Below, piece by piece: positions 56,686 through 63,879 of a stretch of DNA of 64,000 nt; positions within the stretch are counted from its first letter, which is position 1, and each line of letters starts with the position of its first letter. The stretch comes from Pseudomonadota bacterium. GTDB taxonomy: Bacteria; Pseudomonadota; Alphaproteobacteria; Acetobacterales; Acetobacteraceae. The stretch is taken from contig JAKBAD010000010.1 in NCBI GenBank assembly GCA_021809435.1, positions 23,396-87,395 on the forward strand, given 5' to 3'. A model generated the notes under the pieces. That model was not told where the DNA came from. It was given only the letters and a program-made list of their open reading frames with translations, and searched no databases. A program made the position numbers and the translations under genes.

Positions 56686-57188
56686 ACTGCTACGAGCACA
56701 CGGACACGGTTTCGGTGGCCACCTGCGCCTGCGGGCGCGGGCTGTGCGGCGCCTGCCAGGGGAGATACCAGCCGCCGACGTGCGGTCCATGCCACACCGC
56801 CTCGGTGGCCGCGCGGATCGAGAAGACGCAGCAGCGGCTCACCGTCAACTACATCTTCGCCGTCGCGTACGTCATCGTCGGCCTGCTGTGGCTGACGGGG
56901 GCGCAGATACACAATCTGGTCACGGACATCGCGGTGCTGATGGTGGGCGTCTGGGGCTTCCTTGGCTTCCGTTGGCTGCTGGACGGCGCGCTCGGCGTCA
57001 CCCGGTTGGCCATTTTCGCCAGCGCGCAATCCTGGTTCGTCGCCTACATTCTCGGGAGCATCTGCTGCTCGGTCGGGGGCTTCGTCCTGGTCCCGTACCA
57101 GATCGTCACGCAGCGGCGCCTGCTCAAGCGGCTCAAGGCCGAGGCCGGCGCCACTCCAGCCGAGGCCGCGCTCGGGGCGGCGGCGTGA
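56682..57188 (+). CDS. Zinc-ribbon/B-box-like membrane protein
   Basis: 168 aa. The N-terminus MNCYEHTDTVSVATCACGRGLCGACQGRYQPPTCGPC has a C-H-C-C-C-C-C-C arrangement suited to two zinc sites. Then come about three membrane segments (YIFAVAYVIVGLLWLTGA; IAVLMVGVWGFLGFRWLL; WFVAYILGSICCSVGGFVLVPYQIV) and a basic, Ala-rich C-terminus. ATGA overlap with the EcsC-like gene and GTGA overlap with the next gene indicate translational coupling. No known family; function unknown. Confidence 0.7.
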   Translation: MNCYEHTDTVSVATCACGRGLCGACQGRYQPPTCGPCHTASVAARIEKTQQRLTVNYIFAVAYVIVGLLWLTGAQIHNLVTDIAVLMVGVWGFLGFRWLLDGALGVTRLAIFASAQSWFVAYILGSICCSVGGFVLVPYQIVTQRRLLKRLKAEAGATPAEAALGAAA

Positions 57189-58300
57189 GGGCCACCCGCC
57201 GCATGGCGTCATGGGCTGAGCGTCTGCTCTTCCTTGTTGCGCTCGCCTTGGTCGGCCTCACCGCGCCACCGGCCCGCGCGCAGGCTCAGCCTGCGGCCGC
57301 GCCCCCGCTTGCCTCCACCGACCTCTATGCAAAGACCACGCATGATTGTCACAGCGTCGATCTGTCGACATGGCAGCATCCAGCGCGGAGGGTCATGGAA
57401 GATGCCGGCGTCAAGATCATCAAGGTCGAACTCTGCAACGATGGCAAGTACCCCATCTTCACGGTGGGGTTCAAATACGACCCGCGGGGTCAGACGGACG
57501 ACTATTTCAACCCTCTGTATGCCAAGGTGGCGCAGGCGAATGGATTCTGGCCGTTCTCATTTGTCGACGTCGAGGATTCACTCATCATCGATGTCGGCGT
57601 CGACCAGACGACGAAGAATCTCTCCGTGAACTTCGAGGAGTTTTCTTCCGTGCCTGTGTCCACCGGAGCGGGACTCAGCCAAATCCTCAACCGGAACATG
57701 CTGGGCGCGCAGGTCACCTACCTCGAATCCCTCACCGGGCCGGCGTGGAAGGTGTTTCCCGGAGCCACCCCATCCGCCCAGGAGTTGCGCATCTACCAAG
57801 TCGACGGCTGCCAAGTTGGGGCTGAAATTCTGAACGGCGACGTGCAATCCCTGGGGATGAATCTGTCCAGCGGTTGCGGCATCGACCTGAATCGCTTCAT
57901 CGTCAGGACACCGGCCATCCCACCCACCAATGCCATGACCTTTGGTGCGTTCGAGAACGCCGTGGGTCACGGCAGCTTCGCGGCCGACTGCCTGGACGGG
58001 TGCGGCAATGCCGACGACCCGTCGGTCTACGACCGCTACGTGGGACCACAGGCGGACGACAACTTGGAGATCGTGGCGAGCGCCAGCACCGCCGATGGCA
58101 TCACCGCCGCCGCCGCCGGGCAGTGGGAGGCCTTGATGGAGACGAAGAATGGCCAATTCTACGTCGACCAACTGCTCTTCAACTGTGACGGCGATTACGA
58201 TGCTCAAGCGGCTTCGATCCTTCAGAACGTGCCGATCAAGACGATCTTCATAGGGTGGAATGTGGCCGGGCCGTGGTCATCGTGCTCGACGCAGCGGTAG
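57185..58300 (+). CDS. Exported protein of unknown function
   Basis: 371 aa from GTG 57185 (ATG 57203 is possible). Signal peptide RRMASWAERLLFLVALALVGLTAPPARAQA. The mature protein has about ten Cys and Asp-rich patches (FVDVEDSLIIDVGVDQTT; CLDGCGNADDPSVYDRYVG), no recognised domain. It is coupled to the zinc-ribbon membrane gene and followed by a strong terminator, ending the EcsC operon. The trio looks like an envelope-associated system. Confidence 0.7.
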   Translation: MRATRRMASWAERLLFLVALALVGLTAPPARAQAQPAAAPPLASTDLYAKTTHDCHSVDLSTWQHPARRVMEDAGVKIIKVELCNDGKYPIFTVGFKYDPRGQTDDYFNPLYAKVAQANGFWPFSFVDVEDSLIIDVGVDQTTKNLSVNFEEFSSVPVSTGAGLSQILNRNMLGAQVTYLESLTGPAWKVFPGATPSAQELRIYQVDGCQVGAEILNGDVQSLGMNLSSGCGIDLNRFIVRTPAIPPTNAMTFGAFENAVGHGSFAADCLDGCGNADDPSVYDRYVGPQADDNLEIVASASTADGITAAAAGQWEALMETKNGQFYVDQLLFNCDGDYDAQAASILQNVPIKTIFIGWNVAGPWSSCSTQR

Positions 58301-58318
58301 GAGCGGGCGAAAAAAGAT

Positions 58319-58360
58319 GAACGGCGCGATGGGCATTTCCGCCCATCGCGCCGTTCTTTT
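58319..58360. terminator. Strong intrinsic terminator (bidirectional)
   Basis: Perfect 16-bp stem GAACGGCGCGATGGGC (58319-58334) and its complement (58341-58356), 6-base loop, then TTTT; an A-run precedes it (58310-58315). Confidence 0.9.
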
Positions 58361-58367
58361 GCACGGG

Positions 58368-58625
58368 TCACGCAGTGGCCGACGGCCCACCAGAGAGCCA
58401 TGCCCACATGGCGCAGACACCGGCGGCAGTGAGGACGAGGTCAAGCTGGGGTGCCAGGCGCAGCTCGATTTCCGCGCCCAGCAGCGCCAGGATCATCGGC
58501 AGGGTCAGGATGATCTTCACGATGGCGGGCAGGCGGTTCCAGAAGCTGCGCCGCTTGACTGGTATCTGCCCATGGCGCGGCGGTGCGACTGCGGCGATGG
58601 AGAGATGCTGCTTCTCGTTTTGCAT
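58368..58625 (-). CDS. Small membrane protein
   Basis: 85 aa from ATG 58625 with AAGGA upstream; two hydrophobic segments (LPAIVKIILTLPMILALLGA and LDLVLTAAGVCAMWAWLSGG) joined by a short loop. It lies downstream of the integrase on the same strand. A 12-bp hairpin (58661-58688) precedes its ribosome binding site. The longer frame to 58751 is not supported. Function unknown. Confidence 0.7.
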   Translation of the reverse strand: MQNEKQHLSIAAVAPPRHGQIPVKRRSFWNRLPAIVKIILTLPMILALLGAEIELRLAPQLDLVLTAAGVCAMWAWLSGGPSATA

Positions 58626-58660
58626 GATGGTTCCTTCCGGCTTTTGATTCGATGGTGGAT

Positions 58661-58688
58661 GGGGGAAGGCGCATCGGCGCCTTCCCCC
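58661..58688 (-). promoter_or_regulatory. Leader hairpin before the 85-aa membrane protein
   Basis: GGGGGAAGGCGC (58661-58672), loop ATCG, complement 58677-58688. It lies 35 bases before the gene's ATG on the minus strand and between it and the integrase stop; it could also be the integrase terminator, but no T-run follows. Confidence 0.5.
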
Positions 58689-58722
58689 TTTCTCGCGTCG
58701 GTGCGGTCTCGGTTGGCCGGCA

Positions 58723-59940
58723 TCACGCGGCGTTCTGCGTCTCCGCCTCACCTGCCGCTGGCGTCGGCGCGGCCAGCAGGTTCCACGCCCGCAGCGCTGT
58801 CGTTGCGGTGTCGATCAGGCGCTGCGGGGCGTGGTGCGCATAGCGCTGGGTCGTGCTGAGCTGGCTGTGGCCCAGCACGGTGCCGATCTCGTTGATCGGC
58901 ACCCCGGAATTGGCCAGCGCGGACGCGAACGAGTGGCGCAGGTCGTGGATGCGCAGGTCCTCGGGCAATCCCGCCGCCGCCCTGGCCCGCCGCCACGCGC
59001 CGCGCACGCCCTCCACCGGCTGGCCCGACCGGCGGCCACTGGGGAAGACGTAGGGGTTCTCCGGGTGGAGCTGCCGCTTGGCGAGCTGGCGCTGCAGGAT
59101 CGATACCGCAACGGCCGAGAGCGGGATGTGCCGCGTCCGGCCCGACTTGGAGCGGGGCACGGTGAGCAGGCCGCGCTCAAGGTCGACGTTCTCCCATCTC
59201 GCCTTCAGCACCTCGCCCCGGCGGGCGCCGGTGACGGCGAGCAGCGCCAAGACAGACGCGGCGGTTTCGTCCGGGTCGGCGGCCAGCGCGCGGAAGAGCG
59301 CCTGTGTTTCCGCCGGGGACAGGTACTTGTCGCGGTGCACCTCGCGCAGCATCCCCGGCGAGCTGGCCGGGTTCTTGCCCTCGTACAGCTCCCATTTCAT
59401 TGCGAGGTTGAACATCGCCCTCAGCGTGGCGAGGTGCCGGTTGACGGTGCCGTTGGCCAGGCCCTCAGCCACCATCTTGCGCCGCAGCTCGGCGACGTCC
59501 TGGGGCGTCACCTCGTCCAAGGCCTTCTTGCCGAGCGCGGGCAGGATGCGCTTTCGCAGGTACGCTTCGACATTGTACGCCGAGCGCTGGCGCTCCTGCA
59601 CGTGCGGCAGGTATCTGTCGCGGGCGAACTCATCGACCGTTGGCACGGCCTTGAGCTTTGCCCTCTCGGCGGCCGGGTCGCCGCCCAAGGAGACCTCGGC
59701 GCGCAACTGCTCGGCGCGCTTGCGGGCCTGGTCGACGGTGACGTCGCCTAGCCGGCCGAGCCGGACCTCGTGCTGGCGGCCGCGCGCGTCCTTGTACCTG
59801 AAGTAGAACGTCACGGTGGTGCGGCGCTGCTCGGCGATGAAGCCGACCAGGCGGTCGTCGAAGATGCGGGCCTTGGCCGCACCTTCCGGCAGGGGCGGCA
59901 GCTTCTGCACCAGGGTGCGGGTGATCGTGGTCGCGGCCAT
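58723..59940 (-). CDS. Tyrosine recombinase/integrase
   Basis: Site-specific recombinase of a mobile element. 405 aa from ATG 59940 (MAATTITRTLVQKLPPLP), with AAGGAA upstream. It has an N-terminal arm-binding region, a core-binding SAM-like domain (YLPHVQERQRSAYNVEAYLRK) and the catalytic domain with Arg in TGARRGEVLKARW, HDLRHSFAS, and the late GHSQLSTTQRYAH with nucleophilic Tyr. All catalytic residues appear intact. An AlpA-type excisionase is encoded just upstream on the same strand. Its target may be tRNA-Arg at 53257, 5 kb away, but no att duplicate was found. Confidence 0.95.
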   Translation of the reverse strand: MAATTITRTLVQKLPPLPEGAAKARIFDDRLVGFIAEQRRTTVTFYFRYKDARGRQHEVRLGRLGDVTVDQARKRAEQLRAEVSLGGDPAAERAKLKAVPTVDEFARDRYLPHVQERQRSAYNVEAYLRKRILPALGKKALDEVTPQDVAELRRKMVAEGLANGTVNRHLATLRAMFNLAMKWELYEGKNPASSPGMLREVHRDKYLSPAETQALFRALAADPDETAASVLALLAVTGARRGEVLKARWENVDLERGLLTVPRSKSGRTRHIPLSAVAVSILQRQLAKRQLHPENPYVFPSGRRSGQPVEGVRGAWRRARAAAGLPEDLRIHDLRHSFASALANSGVPINEIGTVLGHSQLSTTQRYAHHAPQRLIDTATTALRAWNLLAAPTPAAGEAETQNAA

Positions 59941-60020
59941 GGGGTTCCTTTCCACTGGCTGGCTGGATGGATGGATGGGGTGGACGGGCATGGGGGTCAT
60001 CGGGGTCTTGGAGCTTGCCC

Positions 60021-60037
60021 GCGAGACACCCATGCGC
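60021..60037 (-). repeat. Diverged copy of the module-upstream repeat, before integrase
   Basis: GCGAGACACCCATGCGC resembles the 20-base repeat at 61725 and 62921 and lies 81 bases upstream of the integrase start, close to the 85-94 base spacing there. Confidence 0.4.
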
Positions 60038-60132
60038 TCCGGGCTTGCTTGTCCCGCCCGGACGCGCGGGTTCCACGCCGTGGTGGACGTGGTGTTTCCG
60101 GCGTCAGGTCGAGAGCGGCAGGTGGGCGATGC

Positions 60133-60408
60133 TCACCCGGCGGTGCTGCTGCGGCGAGCGTTCTGGATGAACGCTTCCAAATCGTCCTGCCGGTAGCGGA
60201 TGTACCGGCCCGAGAGCCGGATGAAGGCCGGGCCGGTGCCGGCGCCACGCCAGCGCTCCAGCGTCTCCGGCGAGACGCCCAGCAGCTCCCCCGCCTGGCG
60301 GGCGGTGAGCAGCTTCATCGGCGCCGGCGGCTCGATGGCGGCGTTGGCGGTGATCGTGCTGGTCGCGCTGTCGCCGGTCTCGGCGGCGGCGGTCATGTGC
60401 TTGGCCAT
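60133..60408 (-). CDS. AlpA/excisionase-like HTH protein
   Basis: 91 aa from ATG 60408 (MAKHMTAAAETGD); GGAGACA lies upstream. The C-terminal winged-helix (PMKLLTARQAGELLGVSPETLERWRGAGTGPAFIRLSGRYIRYRQDDLEAFIQ) is the MerR-like fold of AlpA and phage excisionases. Likely controls integrase direction or expression. The preceding leader has a hairpin with a 6-base loop at 60433-60454. The frame could open at 60501. Confidence 0.85.
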   Translation of the reverse strand: MAKHMTAAAETGDSATSTITANAAIEPPAPMKLLTARQAGELLGVSPETLERWRGAGTGPAFIRLSGRYIRYRQDDLEAFIQNARRSSTAG

Positions 60409-60432
60409 GTCGGGATTGTCTCCATGTCTGGC

Positions 60433-60454
60433 GCCGGGGCGGGCTTGCCCCGGC
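60433..60454 (-). promoter_or_regulatory. Leader hairpin before the excisionase gene
   Basis: GCCGGGGC (60433-60440), 6-base loop, GCCCCGGC (60447-60454), ending 24 bases before the ATG; GGAGACAATCCCGAC lies between. Confidence 0.55.
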
Positions 60455-60612
60455 TCGTCCATGGAGGTGTTCGAACGCCCAACTTTGGCGCCAAAGGCCA
60501 CCGCCGGTCCGCGTTGGCCTGCGAGGAAGACGGCAGAGCGGCGCTTGCAGGTTCAAAACCCGCGAGGCGCGTTGGTAACCAATCCGCACACCCCGCCGGT
60601 CTGTCACCAGCC

Positions 60613-61239
60613 CTATCCGCCTCCGCCTGCTTCACCCGCCGCCAGGCGCGCGAGCCGCACGCGCCTGATCTCGGCCGCCAGGGCCTCGCGCACGGCGTTG
60701 CGGCAGGTCCAAAGCCGGGAGATGTACGGCGCCCGCTCCGCCCATTCCCGCAGCGCCTCGTCGACAACGATGACGAGCTGCTCAGGCACGATGCCTTCGT
60801 CGCGACTCTCGGGGTCGGGGCAGAGGACGAGGTCGAGCTCACCGCTTCGCGCCTCCGTCCAGCCATAGGGCGAGGGCAGAACGCCCGGCGCGAAGGTGAC
60901 GCCGCCGCCCAGGGCGTCGCCCGGCGGCAGCAGCCGGATCGCCTTGCCCAGCGCCTCCAGCACGGCGAGGGCGCCGCCCTCCGGCGCCCTCGCCTGCTCC
61001 AGGGTCATGCGGGCCCGCGCGATGCAGAGCAACTGGCGCAGCGTCCAGCCCACCGAGGCGGATGCCACGGTGCCGTAGCGAACCGGAATGCCCACACCGT
61101 CCGCGCCGGTGTCCAAAACCACCGTCCAGAAGCGCTGCTCCCAGTAGGGCAGCACGTCCGTGCCGAGGAAGTACAGGAAGCGCTTGCCATCGGCAGTGCG
61201 GCGCTCGGCGAGAATCTCGTCATCGGAGAAATCGATCAT
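60613..61239 (-). CDS. Island module large protein, copy B
   Basis: 208 aa, soluble, no recognised domain. It is a clear paralogue of the product at 61839-62525: shared patterns GTDxLPxxxxRxW, GWTxxQLL, EQA, and CPDxExRxxGxxPEQL near residues 140-165. Its start overlaps the end of the small module gene by 4 bases, so the two are co-translated. Ends in a Gly-rich tail. Function unknown; location in an integrase-bearing island suggests element-specific or defence-type function (inference). Confidence 0.75.
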   Translation of the reverse strand: MIDFSDDEILAERRTADGKRFLYFLGTDVLPYWEQRFWTVVLDTGADGVGIPVRYGTVASASVGWTLRQLLCIARARMTLEQARAPEGGALAVLEALGKAIRLLPPGDALGGGVTFAPGVLPSPYGWTEARSGELDLVLCPDPESRDEGIVPEQLVIVVDEALREWAERAPYISRLWTCRNAVREALAAEIRRVRLARLAAGEAGGGG

Positions 61240-61631
61240 CGGCCTGCGCCTCCCGCCGGGCTTGGCGTATTTGACGCGGTACTGGCGGACGTGGCCGTTT
61301 CGGTTCCGTCCGCCTTGGCCAGCTCAGACACGCCGGCGCTGTCCACCTCGAACACCAGCCAGAGGTCATCACTTTCAACGGAGACAGCCACGCCCTCGGG
61401 AATCCAGAAGGCGTTGATCTCTTCCTCGTCGGGATCGTCGTTGTGGCGGAACAGGTCGGCCGGCTCGCGCACCGCGATGCCGAGCGTGGCGAAATACCTG
61501 ACGATGCTGAGCGGGTCCTGGCCGGTGCGCACGGCCTCGTCGAATTTGATCCTCTGCACGTCTGGCAGTTTCTCGATGCTGGAGAAGCGCGCGAGCAGCT
61601 GTTCCAGCGTTTCGGTTTCGTGTCGGTCCAT
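61236..61631 (-). CDS. Island module small protein, copy B
   Basis: 131 aa from ATG 61631 (MDRHETETLEQLLARFSSIEKLP), acidic. Paralogue of the 99-aa product at 62537-62836: both contain DPLxxxxYF, then DPxEEEIxA and EGxAV, at matching spacing. The C-terminal 35 residues are Ala/Thr/Ser-rich and not shared. GGAGCCCC precedes the start and a 15-bp hairpin lies before that. It overlaps the large gene by ATGA. No known family recognised. Confidence 0.75.
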   Translation of the reverse strand: MDRHETETLEQLLARFSSIEKLPDVQRIKFDEAVRTGQDPLSIVRYFATLGIAVREPADLFRHNDDPDEEEINAFWIPEGVAVSVESDDLWLVFEVDSAGVSELAKADGTETATSASTASNTPSPAGGAGR

Positions 61632-61648
61632 GTGATGGGGCTCCAGAC

Positions 61649-61684
61649 GCAGGAAGCCCCGCCTTGAAGGGCGGGGCTTCCTGC
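61649..61684 (-). promoter_or_regulatory. Leader hairpin, module copy B
   Basis: Perfect 15-bp stem GCAGGAAGCCCCGCC (61649-61663) and complement (61670-61684), 6-base loop TTGAAG, ending 18 bases before the small gene's ATG. Confidence 0.7.
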
Positions 61685-61724
61685 TGGTACGGGGTGGATG
61701 AATTGCCCGGGCCGGCATCGACCT

Positions 61725-61744
61725 GGGCGAGAGCATCACATGCG
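61725..61744 (-). repeat. 20-base direct repeat upstream of module copy B
   Basis: GGGCGAGAGCATCACATGCG, one base different from the copy at 62921-62940. It lies 94 bases before the small gene start; a candidate operator or shared promoter element. Confidence 0.6.
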
Positions 61745-61838
61745 GTTGAGCGCTTGGGCGGCGGCGCCGGTGCGCCACGCCGTGCCGGGCGGCTTCCTCC
61801 ATCTATATTGAAGGAAGTAACCAGGCGGGTGGGCCGGT

Positions 61839-62525
61839 TCAGCCCAGGTCCGGCTCCACGTCGCAATCGGCTACGTGCGCCGCCCAGCGCGCCCTGGCCC
61901 GCTCCGCCTCCAGCGCCAGCGCCGCGCGCACCTCGCGCCGCGCCTCCCAGCAGCTCCGCCGCCAGGGCGTGATCCACAACCAACTGGTCAATGCCATTTC
62001 GATCACGGCCAGAAGCTGCTCTGGCGTGACACCGCGCTGCCGCGCCTCGGCATCCGGGCACATCTGGATGGCGAACTGTCCAGCCCTGGCCAGGCTCCAC
62101 GGGAACGGCGAGGCCGGGCTGCCCGGCGGCGCCGGCTCGAAGGAGACCGGCGGCACCGGCCAACCATCCTGCGGCTCGCGTTGCACGGCAGCGGCTCGGT
62201 CCAAATGGCGGACGATCTCGGCCACAACCGCTTCGCCTGAATGCGCCTGCTCCGCCTCGAACCGGCCCAGCACCACGGCCAGAAGCTGGCCAGTGGTCCA
62301 ACCATCGTACGGGCCGAGGATGGCGAGGCGGATGAACGCGCCACCGCCCGCGATCTCGACCGCCGCGCCCCAAAGGCGCAGCGGTCGGCCTGGAAGCAAA
62401 TCGGTGCCGACAAGGACGACATTTCGCCCGGTGCTGGTCGCGCGCCACGCGACATTGTCGCGGCCGCTTCCGCCTTTGACGGTGGATGCGGACGTGGCGG
62501 ATTCGGTCTGGGTGCTGGATTCCAT
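61839..62525 (-). CDS. Island module large protein, copy A
   Basis: 228 aa from ATG 62525, with AAGGAGG upstream. Paralogue of copy B (60613-61239): GTDLLPGRPLRLWG, DGWTTGQLLAVVLGRFEAEQA, CPDAEARQRGVTPEQLLAVIEMAL. The first 30 residues are Ser/Thr-rich and disordered-looking. It follows the 99-aa gene by 11 bases. The longer frame to 62915 would overlap that gene and has no support. Function unknown. Confidence 0.75.
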   Translation of the reverse strand: MESSTQTESATSASTVKGGSGRDNVAWRATSTGRNVVLVGTDLLPGRPLRLWGAAVEIAGGGAFIRLAILGPYDGWTTGQLLAVVLGRFEAEQAHSGEAVVAEIVRHLDRAAAVQREPQDGWPVPPVSFEPAPPGSPASPFPWSLARAGQFAIQMCPDAEARQRGVTPEQLLAVIEMALTSWLWITPWRRSCWEARREVRAALALEAERARARWAAHVADCDVEPDLG

Positions 62526-62536
62526 CGCCGCCTCCT

Positions 62537-62836
62537 TCATTTGGTGAAGACCGCCCATTGGCCATCCGGAACGAGATAGACGGCGATGCCTTCCTCGACG
62601 CGGTAGGCTTCGATCTCTTCCTCGCCGGGGTCGGCACAGGCGGCAAGAAGGTCTTCCAGGTTGCCGATCTTCGTGTCCAGATCGCGGAAGTATGGGAGCA
62701 GATGCAGTGGATCGTCGCCGCGCGCCAGGGCATCGGCCAGGCGCACATGCGGCACGTTCCTGGGCAGATCGTGGCCCTCGGCGTGCTGGCGGACCAGTTC
62801 GTCCAGGGTTCGGAACTGGGCTGGGATTTGGGGCAT
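62537..62836 (-). CDS. Island module small protein, copy A
   Basis: 99 aa (MPQIPAQFRTLDELVRQHAEGHDLPRNVPHVRLADALARGDDPLHLLPYFRDL...EEEIEAYRVEEGIAVYLVPDGQWAVFTK), acidic and soluble. GGAGACACC precedes ATG 62836, with a hairpin before it. Paralogue of the 131-aa product at 61236. It starts the four-gene minus-strand module array. No known family recognised. Confidence 0.75.
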   Translation of the reverse strand: MPQIPAQFRTLDELVRQHAEGHDLPRNVPHVRLADALARGDDPLHLLPYFRDLDTKIGNLEDLLAACADPGEEEIEAYRVEEGIAVYLVPDGQWAVFTK

Positions 62837-62854
62837 GTCGGTGTCTCCGAGGCG

Positions 62855-62888
62855 CGGGACGGCCAGCCCTCAAAGGCTGGCCATCCCG
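62855..62888 (-). promoter_or_regulatory. Leader hairpin, module copy A
   Basis: CGGGA-C-GGCCAGCC (62855-62868) pairs with GGCTGGCC-A-TCCCG (62875-62888) with one C/A mismatch; the 6-base loop is CTCAAA. It ends 18 bases before ATG 62836. Confidence 0.65.
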
Positions 62889-62920
62889 TGCCTTCCAGGG
62901 TTGATTGGCCCGCACCGCGC

Positions 62921-62940
62921 GGGCGAGACCATCACATGCG
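62921..62940 (-). repeat. 20-base direct repeat upstream of module copy A
   Basis: GGGCGAGACCATCACATGCG, followed by a further CCTGGGC stretch resembling the integrase copy at 60021. It lies 85 bases before the small gene start. Confidence 0.6.
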
Positions 62941-63123
62941 CCTGGGCGAGGCTGCTGGTACGCCGGTTCAAGCTACCGGTCAGGATGAACACGGCCCAAG
63001 AAAAGACTTCTCGTCTTCGCGATGTGAGGCAATGAGGCGCGGAGGCAAACCCGCCAGGATCGGGTAATTCAAAATCGCACGCGTGCCGACCGTTACGCCT
63101 TGCGCCGTGAGCCGTGGGCTGTT

Positions 63124-63178
63124 AGAGACCGGTCCATGCCCCTCCCGAAGGAAACTTCGCTGGGGCCGTGGGGTCTCT
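63124..63178. ncRNA. Candidate structured RNA with nested stems and GAAA tetraloop
   Basis: AGAGACC (63124-63130) / GGTCTCT (63172-63178) enclose GCCCC (63138-63142) / GGGGC (63162-63166), which enclose CGAAG-GAAA-CTTCG (63146-63159). The GNRA loop exists only when read on the plus strand. No matching family is known to me. Confidence 0.35.
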
Positions 63179-63300
63179 GTTTCACCTGAGAGTCTGGCCA
63201 TCGAGCCAGCAGGTCGCAGATCGATCATTCGCCTACTTCGTGTGGGCTGGCGCCGCGATCGGATCTTCCCGGTCGATCGCAATGGCGAAAGGGAGGGCAC

Positions 63301-63334
63301 TAGGTGCCCGCAATCCGTATGAAAGGGGCACCTA
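63301..63334. promoter_or_regulatory. Inverted repeat at the primase gene start
   Basis: TAGGTGCCC (63301-63309) / GGGCACCTA (63326-63334) surround the AAAGGGG ribosome binding site and touch ATG 63334; pairing would hide the translation start. Confidence 0.5.
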
Positions 63335-63879
63335 TGCCCAATGATCAGCTGCGCCCGGACGATGCCGCGTCTCGCGACCTCGCCCCCGGCAAAGATATTA
63401 GCCCCGGCCCCTCCATGCCGTCGCAGAACGAAGCTGCGCAAGGCGAAGCGAACGGGATCGGCCTCGCTGCCTCAGCGCCTCACCTAGCCGAACCCCGTGC
63501 ATCGGCGGCGCCCCCGGCGGTCATACCGCAGGAGCAGACCGACCATGCCGCCGCCGATGTTTGGGACTTCACGCGGCACTATACGTATGTAGCCCAGGCT
63601 GACAAATTCCATGACAATCGCTCTGGGGCCTATTTGAAGGTCTCGGCGGTCGAACGCCTCTACGCGCACATCGTTGGAGGGCTGAGCAATATCAAGGGGG
63701 CTCTCGTCGAAGGGCCGCACGCAGTCGAAAAAGTTCAAGCCGTGACCTTCAAGCCCGGGGGGGAGCGCTTCGTAACGGAGAGCCATTCCCGCCTGCTCAA
63801 CCTCTGGCGCCCCGCTGAAATTCAGCCCGTGGCTGGTGATCCGGCACTGTTTTTGGCGCACATTGAATACAATTGTTGA
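63334..63879 (+). pseudogene. Phage/plasmid-type primase fragment truncated by IS21 insertion
   Basis: Open frame of 181 aa from ATG 63334 (MPNDQLRPDDAASRD); AAAGGGG lies six bases upstream. After a disordered, Pro/Ala-rich N-terminus, VWDFTRHYTYVAQADKFHDNRSGAYLKVSAVERLYAHI through TFKPGGERF and RLLNLWRPAEIQPVAGDPALFLAHIEY resembles the region preceding the helicase/primase (DUF5906-type) domain of mobile-element primases. The frame then runs into the IS21-like left end (63874) and stops at TGA 63877-63879 within the IS, so the helicase part is missing or lies beyond the IS. Confidence 0.7.

Larger units (their letters stand above)
62837..63333. other. 497-bp intergenic region with leader hairpin, repeat and structured stretch
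   Basis: It separates the minus-strand module array from the plus-strand primase fragment. It holds the copy A leader hairpin (62855-62888), the 20-base repeat (62921-62940), a GCACGCGTGC palindrome near 63077-63086, the nested structure at 63124-63178, and an inverted repeat (63301-63334) at the primase start. Short open frames here are not supported. Confidence 0.5.

Noticed and set aside
62980..63441. 153-aa minus-strand ORF between module copy A and the primase fragment
   Set aside because: It crosses the structured region and the primase start, lacks a convincing ribosome binding site and has no recognisable motif.
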